The notes under the pieces were generated by a model. That model was not told the origin of the DNA. It did not search any database and saw nothing but the letters and a program-made list of their open reading frames with translations. A stretch of DNA of 64,000 nt from Flavisolibacter sp. (GTDB lineage Bacteria; Bacteroidota; Bacteroidia; Chitinophagales; Chitinophagaceae), in contig JAQBNG010000146.1 of NCBI GenBank assembly GCA_028288675.1, positions 1 through 64,000 of the forward strand. The letters run 5' to 3'. The translations under genes and the position numbers were made by a program. Shown here one piece after another: positions 26,678 through 34,174 of the stretch. Every line of letters begins with the position of its first letter. Within the stretch, counting starts at the first letter, position 1.

Positions 26678-27019
26678 TTACCACTTTTTCTTGTTATAAC
26701 CACCGCCGCCACCGCCGGAGTTATTATCGCGGTAGCCACCGCCGCCGCCGCCGCCACCACTTCTGGCTGGCCTGTCTTCTTTAGGCTTGGCTTCCATTAC
26801 TTTGATGGTTCTGCCTTCTACTGAAGCGTCATTCAGTTCTTGAATGGCTTTTTGGGCAGCCGCATCATCCGGCATTTCCACAAACCCAAAGCCCCTGGAT
26901 CTTCCGGACTCCCTGTCATTAATAATTTTTGCTGACGATACTTCTCCATAAGGAGTAAAAAATTCTTTCAGGTCTTCATCCTGTACGTTGAAGCCTAAAT
27001 TGGAAACATAAATGTTCAT
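26678..27019 (-). CDS. RNA-binding protein with one RRM domain and Gly-rich tail
   Basis: A 113-residue RRM protein. RNP2 is NIYVSNLGF at the very N-terminus and RNP1 is GRSRGFGFVEM (about 43-53). The tail (about 85-113) is a glycine/asparagine-rich, basic segment ending KKKW. Such short RRM proteins are abundant in Bacteroidota and cyanobacteria, where they are often cold-inducible RNA chaperones. They bind single-stranded RNA, and Bacteroidota lack an obvious Hfq in many lineages. The 230-base AT-rich upstream region could hold a long 5' leader, but no clear promoter or riboswitch was identified. Confidence 0.93.
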   Translation of the reverse strand: MNIYVSNLGFNVQDEDLKEFFTPYGEVSSAKIINDRESGRSRGFGFVEMPDDAAAQKAIQELNDASVEGRTIKVMEAKPKEDRPARSGGGGGGGGYRDNNSGGGGGGYNKKKW

Positions 27020-27313
27020 AAAAACTGATTAAAGAATAAAAAATGCTTGAGTAGGCAACCAGTAAGAGACTAACTAAATATGCACCAAAAAGAAGCAGAT
27101 ACTAATTAACGATTACTAATGCGAGGCTCAAATATCAATTTAAAGGTAAGAGAATTTGAAATAAAAAATGGGAACTATGTGTTAAGGCCTGCATACCAAA
27201 TATTGGCTTAAAACCGTTGACAGTAAGCCCACTATCAGGACAGTTACCCTATGAACCCCAAAAAAGCGTTGCTTATTTTACATTCGGATAAATTTTTAGA
27301 ACTTGCATTCCCG

Positions 27314-28195
27314 ATGACTATCAATCCCGCTTTGCTCCGCTATTCTTCCCTTTTAGCTGTAATCATTTTATTAATCACATGTTCTACCTGCCAGCGGGAA
27401 TCTGGTTCAGGCACTAAAAGCACGCCTTTATTTGATAGCATACCCGTTGTTGTTCCTGTTATACCGCTAATTGCTGAGGCCTCGGGGATCGCAGATAGCA
27501 AAAAAATTGCCGGCAACTTATGGGTGCAGGAAGACAGTGGTAACCCTCCGCAGTTAACGCTGTTAAAACACAATGGCGCTGTACAAAGAACAGTTTATAT
27601 CAAAGGTGCTGTTAACCGCGATTGGGAAGATATCGTCTTAGCGGGCACGGATATTTACATTGGGGATGTCGGCGACAATAATGCTGTTTATCCTGATTAT
27701 ACTTTTTATAAATTCCCCGAACCAGGTTTGAATATTGATACAGTAACAGCTTTTGAAACGATCCGGTTCCGTTATGCTGATGGCGCACATGATGCTGAAG
27801 CATTTTTAGTGGAACCGTCTGCCAAAAATATTTATATTATTACTAAGCGGGATGTCCCTTCCCGCATTTTTAAACTGACAGCGCCCTTTATCTCAGGCAC
27901 CATTTATACAGCAGAAGAAGTAGGGCGGTTAAGTTATACAGGTGTGGTAAGTGCTGCCCTTTCTGCCGATGCAAAAGAGATCATCATCAAAACATATCTG
28001 TCTTTAAATTATTATAAAATAGGGGCTGGCGAAAAGATAGAAACTGCCTTGCAAAAAGCTCCTGCAATTATTCCTTATCAAATAGAGCCGCAAGGGGAGG
28101 CAGTTTGTTTTAGTAATGATAATAACGGCTATTTTACGGTAAGTGAAAAGGGTTTTGGCAGCGATGTGAAATTATATTTTTATAAACGTAATTAG
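27314..28195 (+). CDS. Propeller-like lipoprotein of unknown function
   Basis: The track start at 27251 gives a long leader without signal features. The ATG at 27314 gives MTINPALLRYSSLLAVIILL followed by a cysteine-containing lipobox region (ITCSTC), for 293 residues. The mature part has repeated beta strands (NLWVQEDSGNPPQLTLL, DIYIGDVGDNNAVYPDYTFY, KNIYIITKRD, GYFTVSEKG) consistent with a beta-propeller. No catalytic motif is recognised. Acidic clusters such as GDVGDNN may bind a metal. It is a single gene, followed by repeat R1-D. Confidence 0.75.
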   Translation: MTINPALLRYSSLLAVIILLITCSTCQRESGSGTKSTPLFDSIPVVVPVIPLIAEASGIADSKKIAGNLWVQEDSGNPPQLTLLKHNGAVQRTVYIKGAVNRDWEDIVLAGTDIYIGDVGDNNAVYPDYTFYKFPEPGLNIDTVTAFETIRFRYADGAHDAEAFLVEPSAKNIYIITKRDVPSRIFKLTAPFISGTIYTAEEVGRLSYTGVVSAALSADAKEIIIKTYLSLNYYKIGAGEKIETALQKAPAIIPYQIEPQGEAVCFSNDNNGYFTVSEKGFGSDVKLYFYKRN

Positions 28196-28205
28196 TGAAG
28201 TGGCA

Positions 28206-28347
28206 GGCGTGTCCATCGCAAAGCCCCGTTCCGCCTACATAGATTCATCTTTTCTTTTGCACCATACTTTGACAAATCTTCGCGAGCCCGGAGTGACAAG
28301 TCTGCCAACGCAGCAAAAGAGTTTAAGCTTCTATACCTAACGCAAAC
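28206..28347 (-). repeat. Dispersed palindromic repeat family R1, divergent copy D
   Basis: On the minus strand it reads GTTTGCGTTAGGTATAGAAG ... GGGGCTTTGCGATGGACACG, sharing both ends with copy A. A central TGTCACTCCGGGCTCGCGAA segment corresponds to the inner module of copy A in the same relative orientation. The inner stem is degraded. The track ORF at 28192-28374 is a reading of this repeat. Confidence 0.6.
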
Positions 28348-28377
28348 ATCACTCGTCTTAGCGGTAGTGATCAAATC

Positions 28378-28761
28378 CTAAAGTACTAATTGAGTATATA
28401 ACTGTTGAAGTGTTTCGTCTGCATCAGTACAAAACCCCGGATGTACTTTTGAACTTTGCACTACCGTACTTCTGGTTGCCGTTAACCAGCGAAAACGGGA
28501 TGCGACATCAAGTGCTCCAATTGGCCCGCTCCCTTTAGCTCCCCTGCATATCCGTTCAAAGGAAGCAAGGTTTTTTTCTATTTCAACCGCATCTGCAACG
28601 GGACAAAATACCCTCAGCCTTTCCACATCTAATTTATAAAGGCATTGCAAAAATTTTGTTTGCCTGCAATACAGAATGATCCCAACATTAAGAAACTCTT
28701 CCCTCTCCACCCTGGGCACAACACGAATAACAGCGTACTCAAATAACTGCTTCTCTTGCAT
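28378..28761 (-). CDS. DUF3037 domain-containing protein, partner of HipA-like kinase
   Basis: A 127-residue cytoplasmic protein with the DUF3037 opening LFEYAVIRVVPRVEREEFLN followed by VGIILYCRQTKFL. The C-terminal LHPGFCTDADETLQQLY-like portion (KVHPGFCTDADETL) is also typical. The biochemical function is unknown. The gene begins inside the 3' end of the HipA-like kinase gene (23-base overlap), so the two are translationally coupled and are expected to act together. Family members are frequently found in just this pairing. Confidence 0.88.
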   Translation of the reverse strand: MQEKQLFEYAVIRVVPRVEREEFLNVGIILYCRQTKFLQCLYKLDVERLRVFCPVADAVEIEKNLASFERICRGAKGSGPIGALDVASRFRWLTATRSTVVQSSKVHPGFCTDADETLQQLYTQLVL

Positions 28762-29569
28762 GCTGTGCTTCTTTTAAAAAGGTTTGAGAGGCTGCAAGCC
28801 TGCCGGTTAAAAACTGCTGGTAAACAGCACGGCTTTCACCAGGTGATGGCGATGAATCTGTGATCAACCATTCATCAGGTATAAGCGAAACAATGGAACG
28901 AAATTTCTCAGGGGTGAGGAGAGACCGAAAGGTGTTATCCACCGCTTCCAGCTCAGTTGCCCATGGCAACAAAACATGATCTTTTACTTGTACAAATGGA
29001 CGCTGGCTTTGTTCTTCCCATGCTGTCCATGAATGATGAAAATATAACGAGGCACCATGATCAATCAGCCAGAGTTCTTTATGCCACATCAGCATATTTG
29101 TGTTTCTAACTGTACGATCTACATTAGTTATAAAGCAATCGAGCCAAACAATTTGCGAAGCTAATGTTGCATCAATTTCTGTAACAGTAGGGTCAAATGT
29201 AATAGCGCCGGATAGGTAGTGAAGTGCAAGATTCAGCCCCGCACTCCTTTTTAATAAATCCTGTATTTCTTCATCGGGCTCGGTTCTGCCAAACGCAGGA
29301 TCAACAGTTGCGAAAACAATTTCAGGAACCTTCAAACCTACTGCACGGGCGATTTCGCCACCAATAACTTCTGCAATTAAAGCCTTGATTCCCTGTCCGG
29401 CACCGCGAAATTTAAGTACATATAAAAAGCCGTCATCTGCTTCTACAATAGCTGGCAATGAGCCGCCCTCCCGCAACGGCGTAACGTAACGAATTATATC
29501 AACGGTTCTTATTTCCGGTTGAGTATCGTTGCTGTTAGTATCTTCTTTTGTTTCTTTTCCCATAATCAA
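28739..29569 (-). CDS. HipA family kinase, short form
   Basis: At 276 residues this is far shorter than the E. coli HipA toxin (440) and lacks its N-terminal subdomain. The kinase core is recognisable: a glycine-rich strand and lysine (FLYVLKFRGAGQGIKALIAE), the catalytic-loop equivalent WLDCFITNVDRTVRNTN (Asp and Asn), and the metal-binding LIDHGASLYFHH in place of DFG. HipA phosphorylates glutamyl-tRNA synthetase, but this short branch pairs with DUF3037 rather than with HipB, and its target is unknown. No HipB-like DNA-binding gene is adjacent. The start may be ATG 29569 or 29563. Confidence 0.85.
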   Translation of the reverse strand: MIMGKETKEDTNSNDTQPEIRTVDIIRYVTPLREGGSLPAIVEADDGFLYVLKFRGAGQGIKALIAEVIGGEIARAVGLKVPEIVFATVDPAFGRTEPDEEIQDLLKRSAGLNLALHYLSGAITFDPTVTEIDATLASQIVWLDCFITNVDRTVRNTNMLMWHKELWLIDHGASLYFHHSWTAWEEQSQRPFVQVKDHVLLPWATELEAVDNTFRSLLTPEKFRSIVSLIPDEWLITDSSPSPGESRAVYQQFLTGRLAASQTFLKEAQHAREAVI

Positions 29570-29676
29570 CAGAATGGCGGAAAATTAGACAGATTTTTTG
29601 AGAAGCCGTCACTTCATAAATAGTAAGTGTAGTACCCGCAACAACGACGATTGCGGTAAGCAGGCAGGCATAAAAA

Positions 29677-29702
29677 AGCCATCCGCTTTTGGCAGAATGG
29701 CT
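29677..29702 (-). terminator. Intrinsic terminator of the 29724 porin gene
   Basis: AGCCAT (29677-29682) and ATGGCT (29697-29702) form a stem extended by inner pairs, followed by TTTTTTA on the minus strand. Confidence 0.65.
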
Positions 29703-29723
29703 AACACAACTTAATAAAGCTCT

Positions 29724-30389
29724 TTAAAATTGAAAACCTATCCCAACTTTAAACGCCCTGTTATAAGAATCAAAGTTCTTATTCGCATCCACTTTTGATA
29801 AACCATGATCGTAAGCAGCACTGATATTTACACCATTGCCAAACTGGTACCCAATGCCACCGGTTAGGGCTATATCCCATTGGTTGAACTGGCTTTTTGC
29901 ATCCATTGTTTTATCCAGGATATTGAAACCCAAAGCCCCTGCCGTTGTACGCAACTTAGCATCTGCCAAATAAGAAATCTGTGGTCCGGCAAAAATTTGA
30001 AAACCACTAAAATTTGCTTTGGCTACAACAGGGATATCAATATAAGTAGTACTTAATTGTGCTTTTGCACCCGCGGTTAAAAATTCAGCGCCCTTAATAT
30101 TCAGGTCTCCTTTAAGCTCATAGCCTTTTTGAGAATAGTACAACGCCGGTTCAATTGAAAACTGATCAGATAACGGAACAGACACATAACCACCGCCAAA
30201 AAAACCTGTACTTCCTGAAGTGGTAATAGCACCGTTTGAAAAGCTTAATAAATTTTGAAGACTATTGACTGCTTCGCCTTGTATGCCTGCATGACTAACA
30301 CCCGCTCTTATGCCAAAGGAAGGCTTTGTTTGTGCTAATACGATTGTAGAAACTGCGAGAGAAGCTAAGAGTAGAATATTTTTTTTCAT
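29724..30389 (-). CDS. Porin family outer-membrane beta-barrel protein
   Basis: The 221-residue protein has a signal peptide (MKKNILLLASLAVSTIVLAQ) and alternating amphipathic strands such as FGIRAGVSHAGI, LYYSQKGYELKGDL and WDIALTGGIGYQF. It ends with an aromatic-terminated strand (AFKVGIGFQF), as outer-membrane barrels do. It matches the PorT/OmpW-like outer membrane beta-barrel (DUF-type porin) class common in Bacteroidota. The function is probably structural or a small pore. It is related in type to the porin at 61619, but the two are not near-identical. Confidence 0.88.
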   Translation of the reverse strand: MKKNILLLASLAVSTIVLAQTKPSFGIRAGVSHAGIQGEAVNSLQNLLSFSNGAITTSGSTGFFGGGYVSVPLSDQFSIEPALYYSQKGYELKGDLNIKGAEFLTAGAKAQLSTTYIDIPVVAKANFSGFQIFAGPQISYLADAKLRTTAGALGFNILDKTMDAKSQFNQWDIALTGGIGYQFGNGVNISAAYDHGLSKVDANKNFDSYNRAFKVGIGFQF

Positions 30390-30611
30390 AAAGAAAAGAA
30401 CGTGGTTTACAGCCGTTCTTCTCCGTGGAAGGCAAATGAAAAACGGCGTTTAATCAGTGTTTGTTAAAGCCGTTTTTCATTTGCTATACTTTAACAGGCG
30501 TAACTAAAAATCAGAACATCATCATCAATTGAAACGCAGAAAAAACTTACTAAGCTACCAGGTTTATTGTTACTGCAATGCTTGGCTCAGTATTTACACC
30601 AGCTTATATAT

Positions 30612-32159
30612 TTACTTAACCGCAGATGATTTTAGCAAGTCCATTTGTTTTTGCATTTGCAGCAACATGGCTTTCATAGCATCAATTTCCTGTTGCTGGC
30701 GGTCTATCTGTGCCTGTTGTTTTACAATTGTATTTTCAATATTGTTTTGGCTGTCGGCGCTCTTTATTGAGCTATTCTTATCTTGTAAATCCTGCAATTT
30801 TTTATTCAGTTCCTGCACCGCCTTTACCAAGGGCACTACAAACTCCGCATAGCGTAAACCATAAAAATCCTTACTGTTTTTGGGAGCATCTACCCCACTG
30901 AATTGATAACCGAGGCCCTTTGCTGCTGCTTCAACTTCCTGCGCTATAAAACCAGTATAAATAACAGATGCTTTTTCCTGTTTGGATTTTATTTCTTCAG
31001 CCGTTACTTCTTTTTTATTTCCTAAAGCATCCGGACGTTTTTTTGTACCCGCTACTGGTGGCCTTAAGGTTTTGTCTATATCATCTACATCAAGGTTATA
31101 GGTAACCGGGCGAAGCTGATTGATGAAGTCAAGCCCCGGAACGTTTTCCATTACATTTCTTTTAAAGCGGCCATCAGAAAAGTTTGTCCAGCCCACATTG
31201 CCACCTATAGATGCTACAGATGTATTGCCTATCCGTACAGAATTAGAGCCGGTAACTATGGCCTGGTATCCAACAGCAGTAGCATTAAACAAAGGCGTGC
31301 CCTCGGGTGCATCGGCAAAGGCTCCTAGTAAAGTATTGTTGTCTCCTGCTGGCAGGTTGCTGCCGGCAGAAAAACCAATAGCTGAATTAAAGTTGCCTTT
31401 ACTTAAAAAGAGTGCACTAACGCCGTGGGCCGAATTACCTGTACCTATAGCATTGGAACTTAAGGCTGAAACACCCGTAGCCGAGTTGAGGCTGCCAGTG
31501 GTATTAGCAACCAGGGACTCGAAGCCTACCCCTGTGTTACTATTGCCATTGTTGGTGTTTAACAAAGCATCACGGCCGTTTGCGGTATTCCATTTTCCGC
31601 CTATGTTAGATGTTAAAGCAGCATACCCGGTAGCCGTATTAAAATCTCCCGTAACGGAAGGATTACCTGCAAAAATTCCAAAGAAAGAATTTGTTGCTCT
31701 GGCGCCTATAAATCTATTTCCTTGCAGGTAAACATCTCCAAAAAGATAAATATCCTTCCAGCTTAAAGAAGCAGAACCCAGGCTATTTGAAGCTGAGCTG
31801 CCGGGCAGCAGATCTTTATTTATGGCTGTAGTTTGCAGATTGGATAGCGTAAGGTTTGCCCCACCGCCGGATGAAGAAGCGAGAGGTTGCCAGCCACCTC
31901 GATAAAAGTAAAAACCGGGAGCCACATCCCACTGGTAAATTAATAAGCCGGTTGCAGGTGATGGAATTGCATCTCTTTCGTTCATTGTCATTCTTGGAAG
32001 GAGGACACCTTTGGTGGTAGAAGTGATATCTAATAGCGAAGAAGGATCTGGTGTGGTTGTGCCAATTCCTACACTGCTTGTTTGGGCCCCTGCTTTCTGA
32101 TTAGAAAAAAGAAGCACCATTGTAACTAAAAGATAGAAAGCATAAAACGTTGTCTTCAT
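30612..32159 (-). CDS. Tail fiber/S74 chaperone domain-containing surface protein
   Basis: A 515-residue exported protein with signal peptide MKTTFYAFYLLVTMVLLFSNQKAGAQ. After the N-terminal GIGTTTPDPSSLLDI region it has YadA-head-like repeats (NTATGYAAL, NTGVGFESL, SATGVSAL, SAIGFSAG; about 170-290). It then has a peptidase S74 intramolecular chaperone domain (FSDGRFKRNV near 330, with the Ser/Lys pair of the motif, then GFIAQEVEAAAKGLG). A C-terminal coiled coil follows (about 455-515). S74 domains trimerise fibre proteins and may self-cleave, so this is probably a trimeric surface adhesin. It is a single gene. Confidence 0.88.
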   Translation of the reverse strand: MKTTFYAFYLLVTMVLLFSNQKAGAQTSSVGIGTTTPDPSSLLDITSTTKGVLLPRMTMNERDAIPSPATGLLIYQWDVAPGFYFYRGGWQPLASSSGGGANLTLSNLQTTAINKDLLPGSSASNSLGSASLSWKDIYLFGDVYLQGNRFIGARATNSFFGIFAGNPSVTGDFNTATGYAALTSNIGGKWNTANGRDALLNTNNGNSNTGVGFESLVANTTGSLNSATGVSALSSNAIGTGNSAHGVSALFLSKGNFNSAIGFSAGSNLPAGDNNTLLGAFADAPEGTPLFNATAVGYQAIVTGSNSVRIGNTSVASIGGNVGWTNFSDGRFKRNVMENVPGLDFINQLRPVTYNLDVDDIDKTLRPPVAGTKKRPDALGNKKEVTAEEIKSKQEKASVIYTGFIAQEVEAAAKGLGYQFSGVDAPKNSKDFYGLRYAEFVVPLVKAVQELNKKLQDLQDKNSSIKSADSQNNIENTIVKQQAQIDRQQQEIDAMKAMLLQMQKQMDLLKSSAVK

Positions 32160-32302
32160 AAAAGAACATTTGAGTAGTATAAAGAAAGTAGAACCGAACT
32201 GACTGCTTTACGTAGAAAATATTGTTTACAAATTTCGAACAGGAAAATGGGCCTGGAATATTATTGCTTATTTAAAAGGCGGTTAACTTTTTACTTCATA
32301 TG

Positions 32303-33142
32303 CTAAAACTGTATTTTCAAGCCCGCCGCTGTGCGATAAAACTTTAAAGGCTGCGTAATGGTATAATTAATTCCTTTTCCATTTTCTAAAGCAGGTTTCC
32401 ATTCAGGCATCCTTTTTAAAATCCGCAGTAATTCATTATCAAGTGCAATGCCTGCTGATTGCTTTACCTGTAAATCTGTTATACTGCCATCCGCCGCCAC
32501 CATGAACTGTACAACCGCTGTTTTATTCTCACCAACTTTAAGATCAGGTAAAAGCTTTAGGTTTCTATTTAAAAAATTAAGCAACACGTCATTACCTCCA
32601 GGAAAGCCGGGTGGTATTAAGATAACCTTTTGAGGCAGGGGTTTTACTTTTTTCAGTTCTGTTATAAAAAAGTTCGCCAATGCTCTAAGCTTTACCTCGT
32701 TTTTCTTCTCTATATAAATATCATCAAATCCTCCTATCGAATACTTCCGCAGAGCCTGCAGGTTATGCTGGCCCAGGCTTTCTATATCGCTAAAAGAAAT
32801 CAGATATTCATGCCGGTAGGCAGGGCTTATGTTACCATAATCAATTGATTGTAATGAGGAAGACTTTACAGTAACCGTGCTGTCATTATCTAATAAAAAA
32901 ACTACCTCGCTATTCTTATCTACGGTATTGGTGCCAATACCGGAACCCATTAACTGAAGAAAAAAAGCAGTATCGGCAGAAGCAAAAGAGATATCCATTT
33001 TAATATCTGGCGTGGATTTTAAATTGACAGGATAAGTTTCAATCCGCCATTTCCTTAAGTATTTATCGTATCCGTTGGTTTTTAATTTTTGAGAAGCTGA
33101 ATCCAAAGAAAAGAGCAACAATATAAAAACAAAAACTTTCAT
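32303..33142 (-). CDS. TonB C-terminal domain-containing exported protein
   Basis: I choose the ATG at 33142 (MKVFVFILLLFSLDSASQ, a signal peptide). The track start at 33178 would overlap the PorP gene. The product is 279 residues. The C-terminal 80 residues are a TonB C-terminal fold (VQFMVAADGSITDLQVKQSA ... MPEWKPALENGKGINYTI) with the family's WxPA motif. It lacks the usual N-terminal membrane anchor and Pro-rich linker, so it is unlikely to be the energising TonB itself. It is the last gene of an apparent three-gene T9SS operon (34175, 33169, 32303). Confidence 0.82.
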   Translation of the reverse strand: MKVFVFILLLFSLDSASQKLKTNGYDKYLRKWRIETYPVNLKSTPDIKMDISFASADTAFFLQLMGSGIGTNTVDKNSEVVFLLDNDSTVTVKSSSLQSIDYGNISPAYRHEYLISFSDIESLGQHNLQALRKYSIGGFDDIYIEKKNEVKLRALANFFITELKKVKPLPQKVILIPPGFPGGNDVLLNFLNRNLKLLPDLKVGENKTAVVQFMVAADGSITDLQVKQSAGIALDNELLRILKRMPEWKPALENGKGINYTITQPLKFYRTAAGLKIQF

Positions 33143-33168
33143 AAGGAGTGGATGTAGCTTCCGTGTTT

Positions 33169-34164
33169 TTAATACCATGGAATATGTGTTTTCAATTCCC
33201 TTACATCAGCTGCTTTATATACTAAAGTCAACTCAAAACCGTTCTTGATTTGCGAAGCTGTCTTAACCGCGGAGATAGTATAATCATACGAAAGCCCAAC
33301 CTGAAAGTTATTGTACCGATAACCCAGATAAGGAATTAAAGCATCTTTATACCGATACCAGACACCCCCCATCAGTTCATTTTTTTCTCCATCGGTCAGT
33401 TGCTGGCCATAGCCGCCACCAATAGTAATCTCGTTCGCTTTTGCCTGTGCCATAGTCGTTAAAGATGTATATATCTTGCCATAGCTTCCAATAAAAAATT
33501 GCGCACCACCTTGGAAGGCAAAACGGGAGGGCATTTTAAATTCATCAGCTGTTATATTTTCCTTGTGCCCTAAAATATTGTACACCGCAAAGCCAGCAAA
33601 AAATGATTTATCATCTAAAAAGGTGTTGTAGATAATACCCGCGTTCAGGTCGAAAAAACTTTTATTATCAAAATTCGTTGGCTCTCCAATTGGTAAAGAA
33701 GCATCATATCCGCCTGGCCCGTATTGGTTCTCGAAACTTAGTTTGCTGTAATCAAGTTTTCTTTGATTATAGGTTCCCTGTACCCCTACTCCAAAACTGC
33801 TTTCACCGTACGCATCTAATCCAACATGGTAAGCAGCGCTCATACCAACTGAGTTTGTTTGCAAGGCACTATTTAACGAACGATCATTCATGACATAAAA
33901 CCCTAGCCCGGCCTTGTGTCCATCGGCTAGTTGATCTCGTAAAGGACTAAAATCTGCTGACAGGTAGCCGGTAAAATAAGGGTTGCCCCCCTGTAACCCC
34001 TGCGACCTGAAATTTGAAGCTATACGGTACGGCCCTTCTGTAAAGCCGGTATTAGCCGGATTGGTAAGAAGCGGTGTAGAAAAAAACTGCGATAGATGGT
34101 AAGATTGCGCCCATACAGCATCAACCGAAAGTAGTAAACACAAATGGAGCACAAACTTTTTCAT
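33169..34164 (-). CDS. PorP/SprF family type IX secretion system membrane protein
   Basis: A 331-residue outer-membrane protein with signal peptide (MKKFVLHLCLLLSVDAVWAQ). The family signature YHLSQFFSTPLLTNPANTGF follows it, then FRSQGLQGGNPYFTGYLSADF and GLGFYVMNDRS. It ends in barrel strands. PorP/SprF proteins are T9SS components that cooperate with a neighbouring type B C-terminal-domain substrate. Here that substrate is encoded 10 bases upstream, which supports the pairing. The usual core genes gldKLMN are not in the window, so this is an accessory, substrate-specific copy. Confidence 0.92.
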   Translation of the reverse strand: MKKFVLHLCLLLSVDAVWAQSYHLSQFFSTPLLTNPANTGFTEGPYRIASNFRSQGLQGGNPYFTGYLSADFSPLRDQLADGHKAGLGFYVMNDRSLNSALQTNSVGMSAAYHVGLDAYGESSFGVGVQGTYNQRKLDYSKLSFENQYGPGGYDASLPIGEPTNFDNKSFFDLNAGIIYNTFLDDKSFFAGFAVYNILGHKENITADEFKMPSRFAFQGGAQFFIGSYGKIYTSLTTMAQAKANEITIGGGYGQQLTDGEKNELMGGVWYRYKDALIPYLGYRYNNFQVGLSYDYTISAVKTASQIKNGFELTLVYKAADVRELKTHIPWY

Positions 34165-34174
34165 GATGTATAAA

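Noticed and set aside
28192-28374. ORF of 60 codons on the minus strand
   Set aside because: It coincides with the divergent repeat copy R1-D.
31120-31731. Plus-strand ORF of 203 codons inside the S74 adhesin gene
   Set aside because: It is the antisense of a Gly/Ser/Asn-rich repeat region, giving an artificial Pro/Leu/Ala-rich protein. The sense strand has a signal peptide and clear domains.
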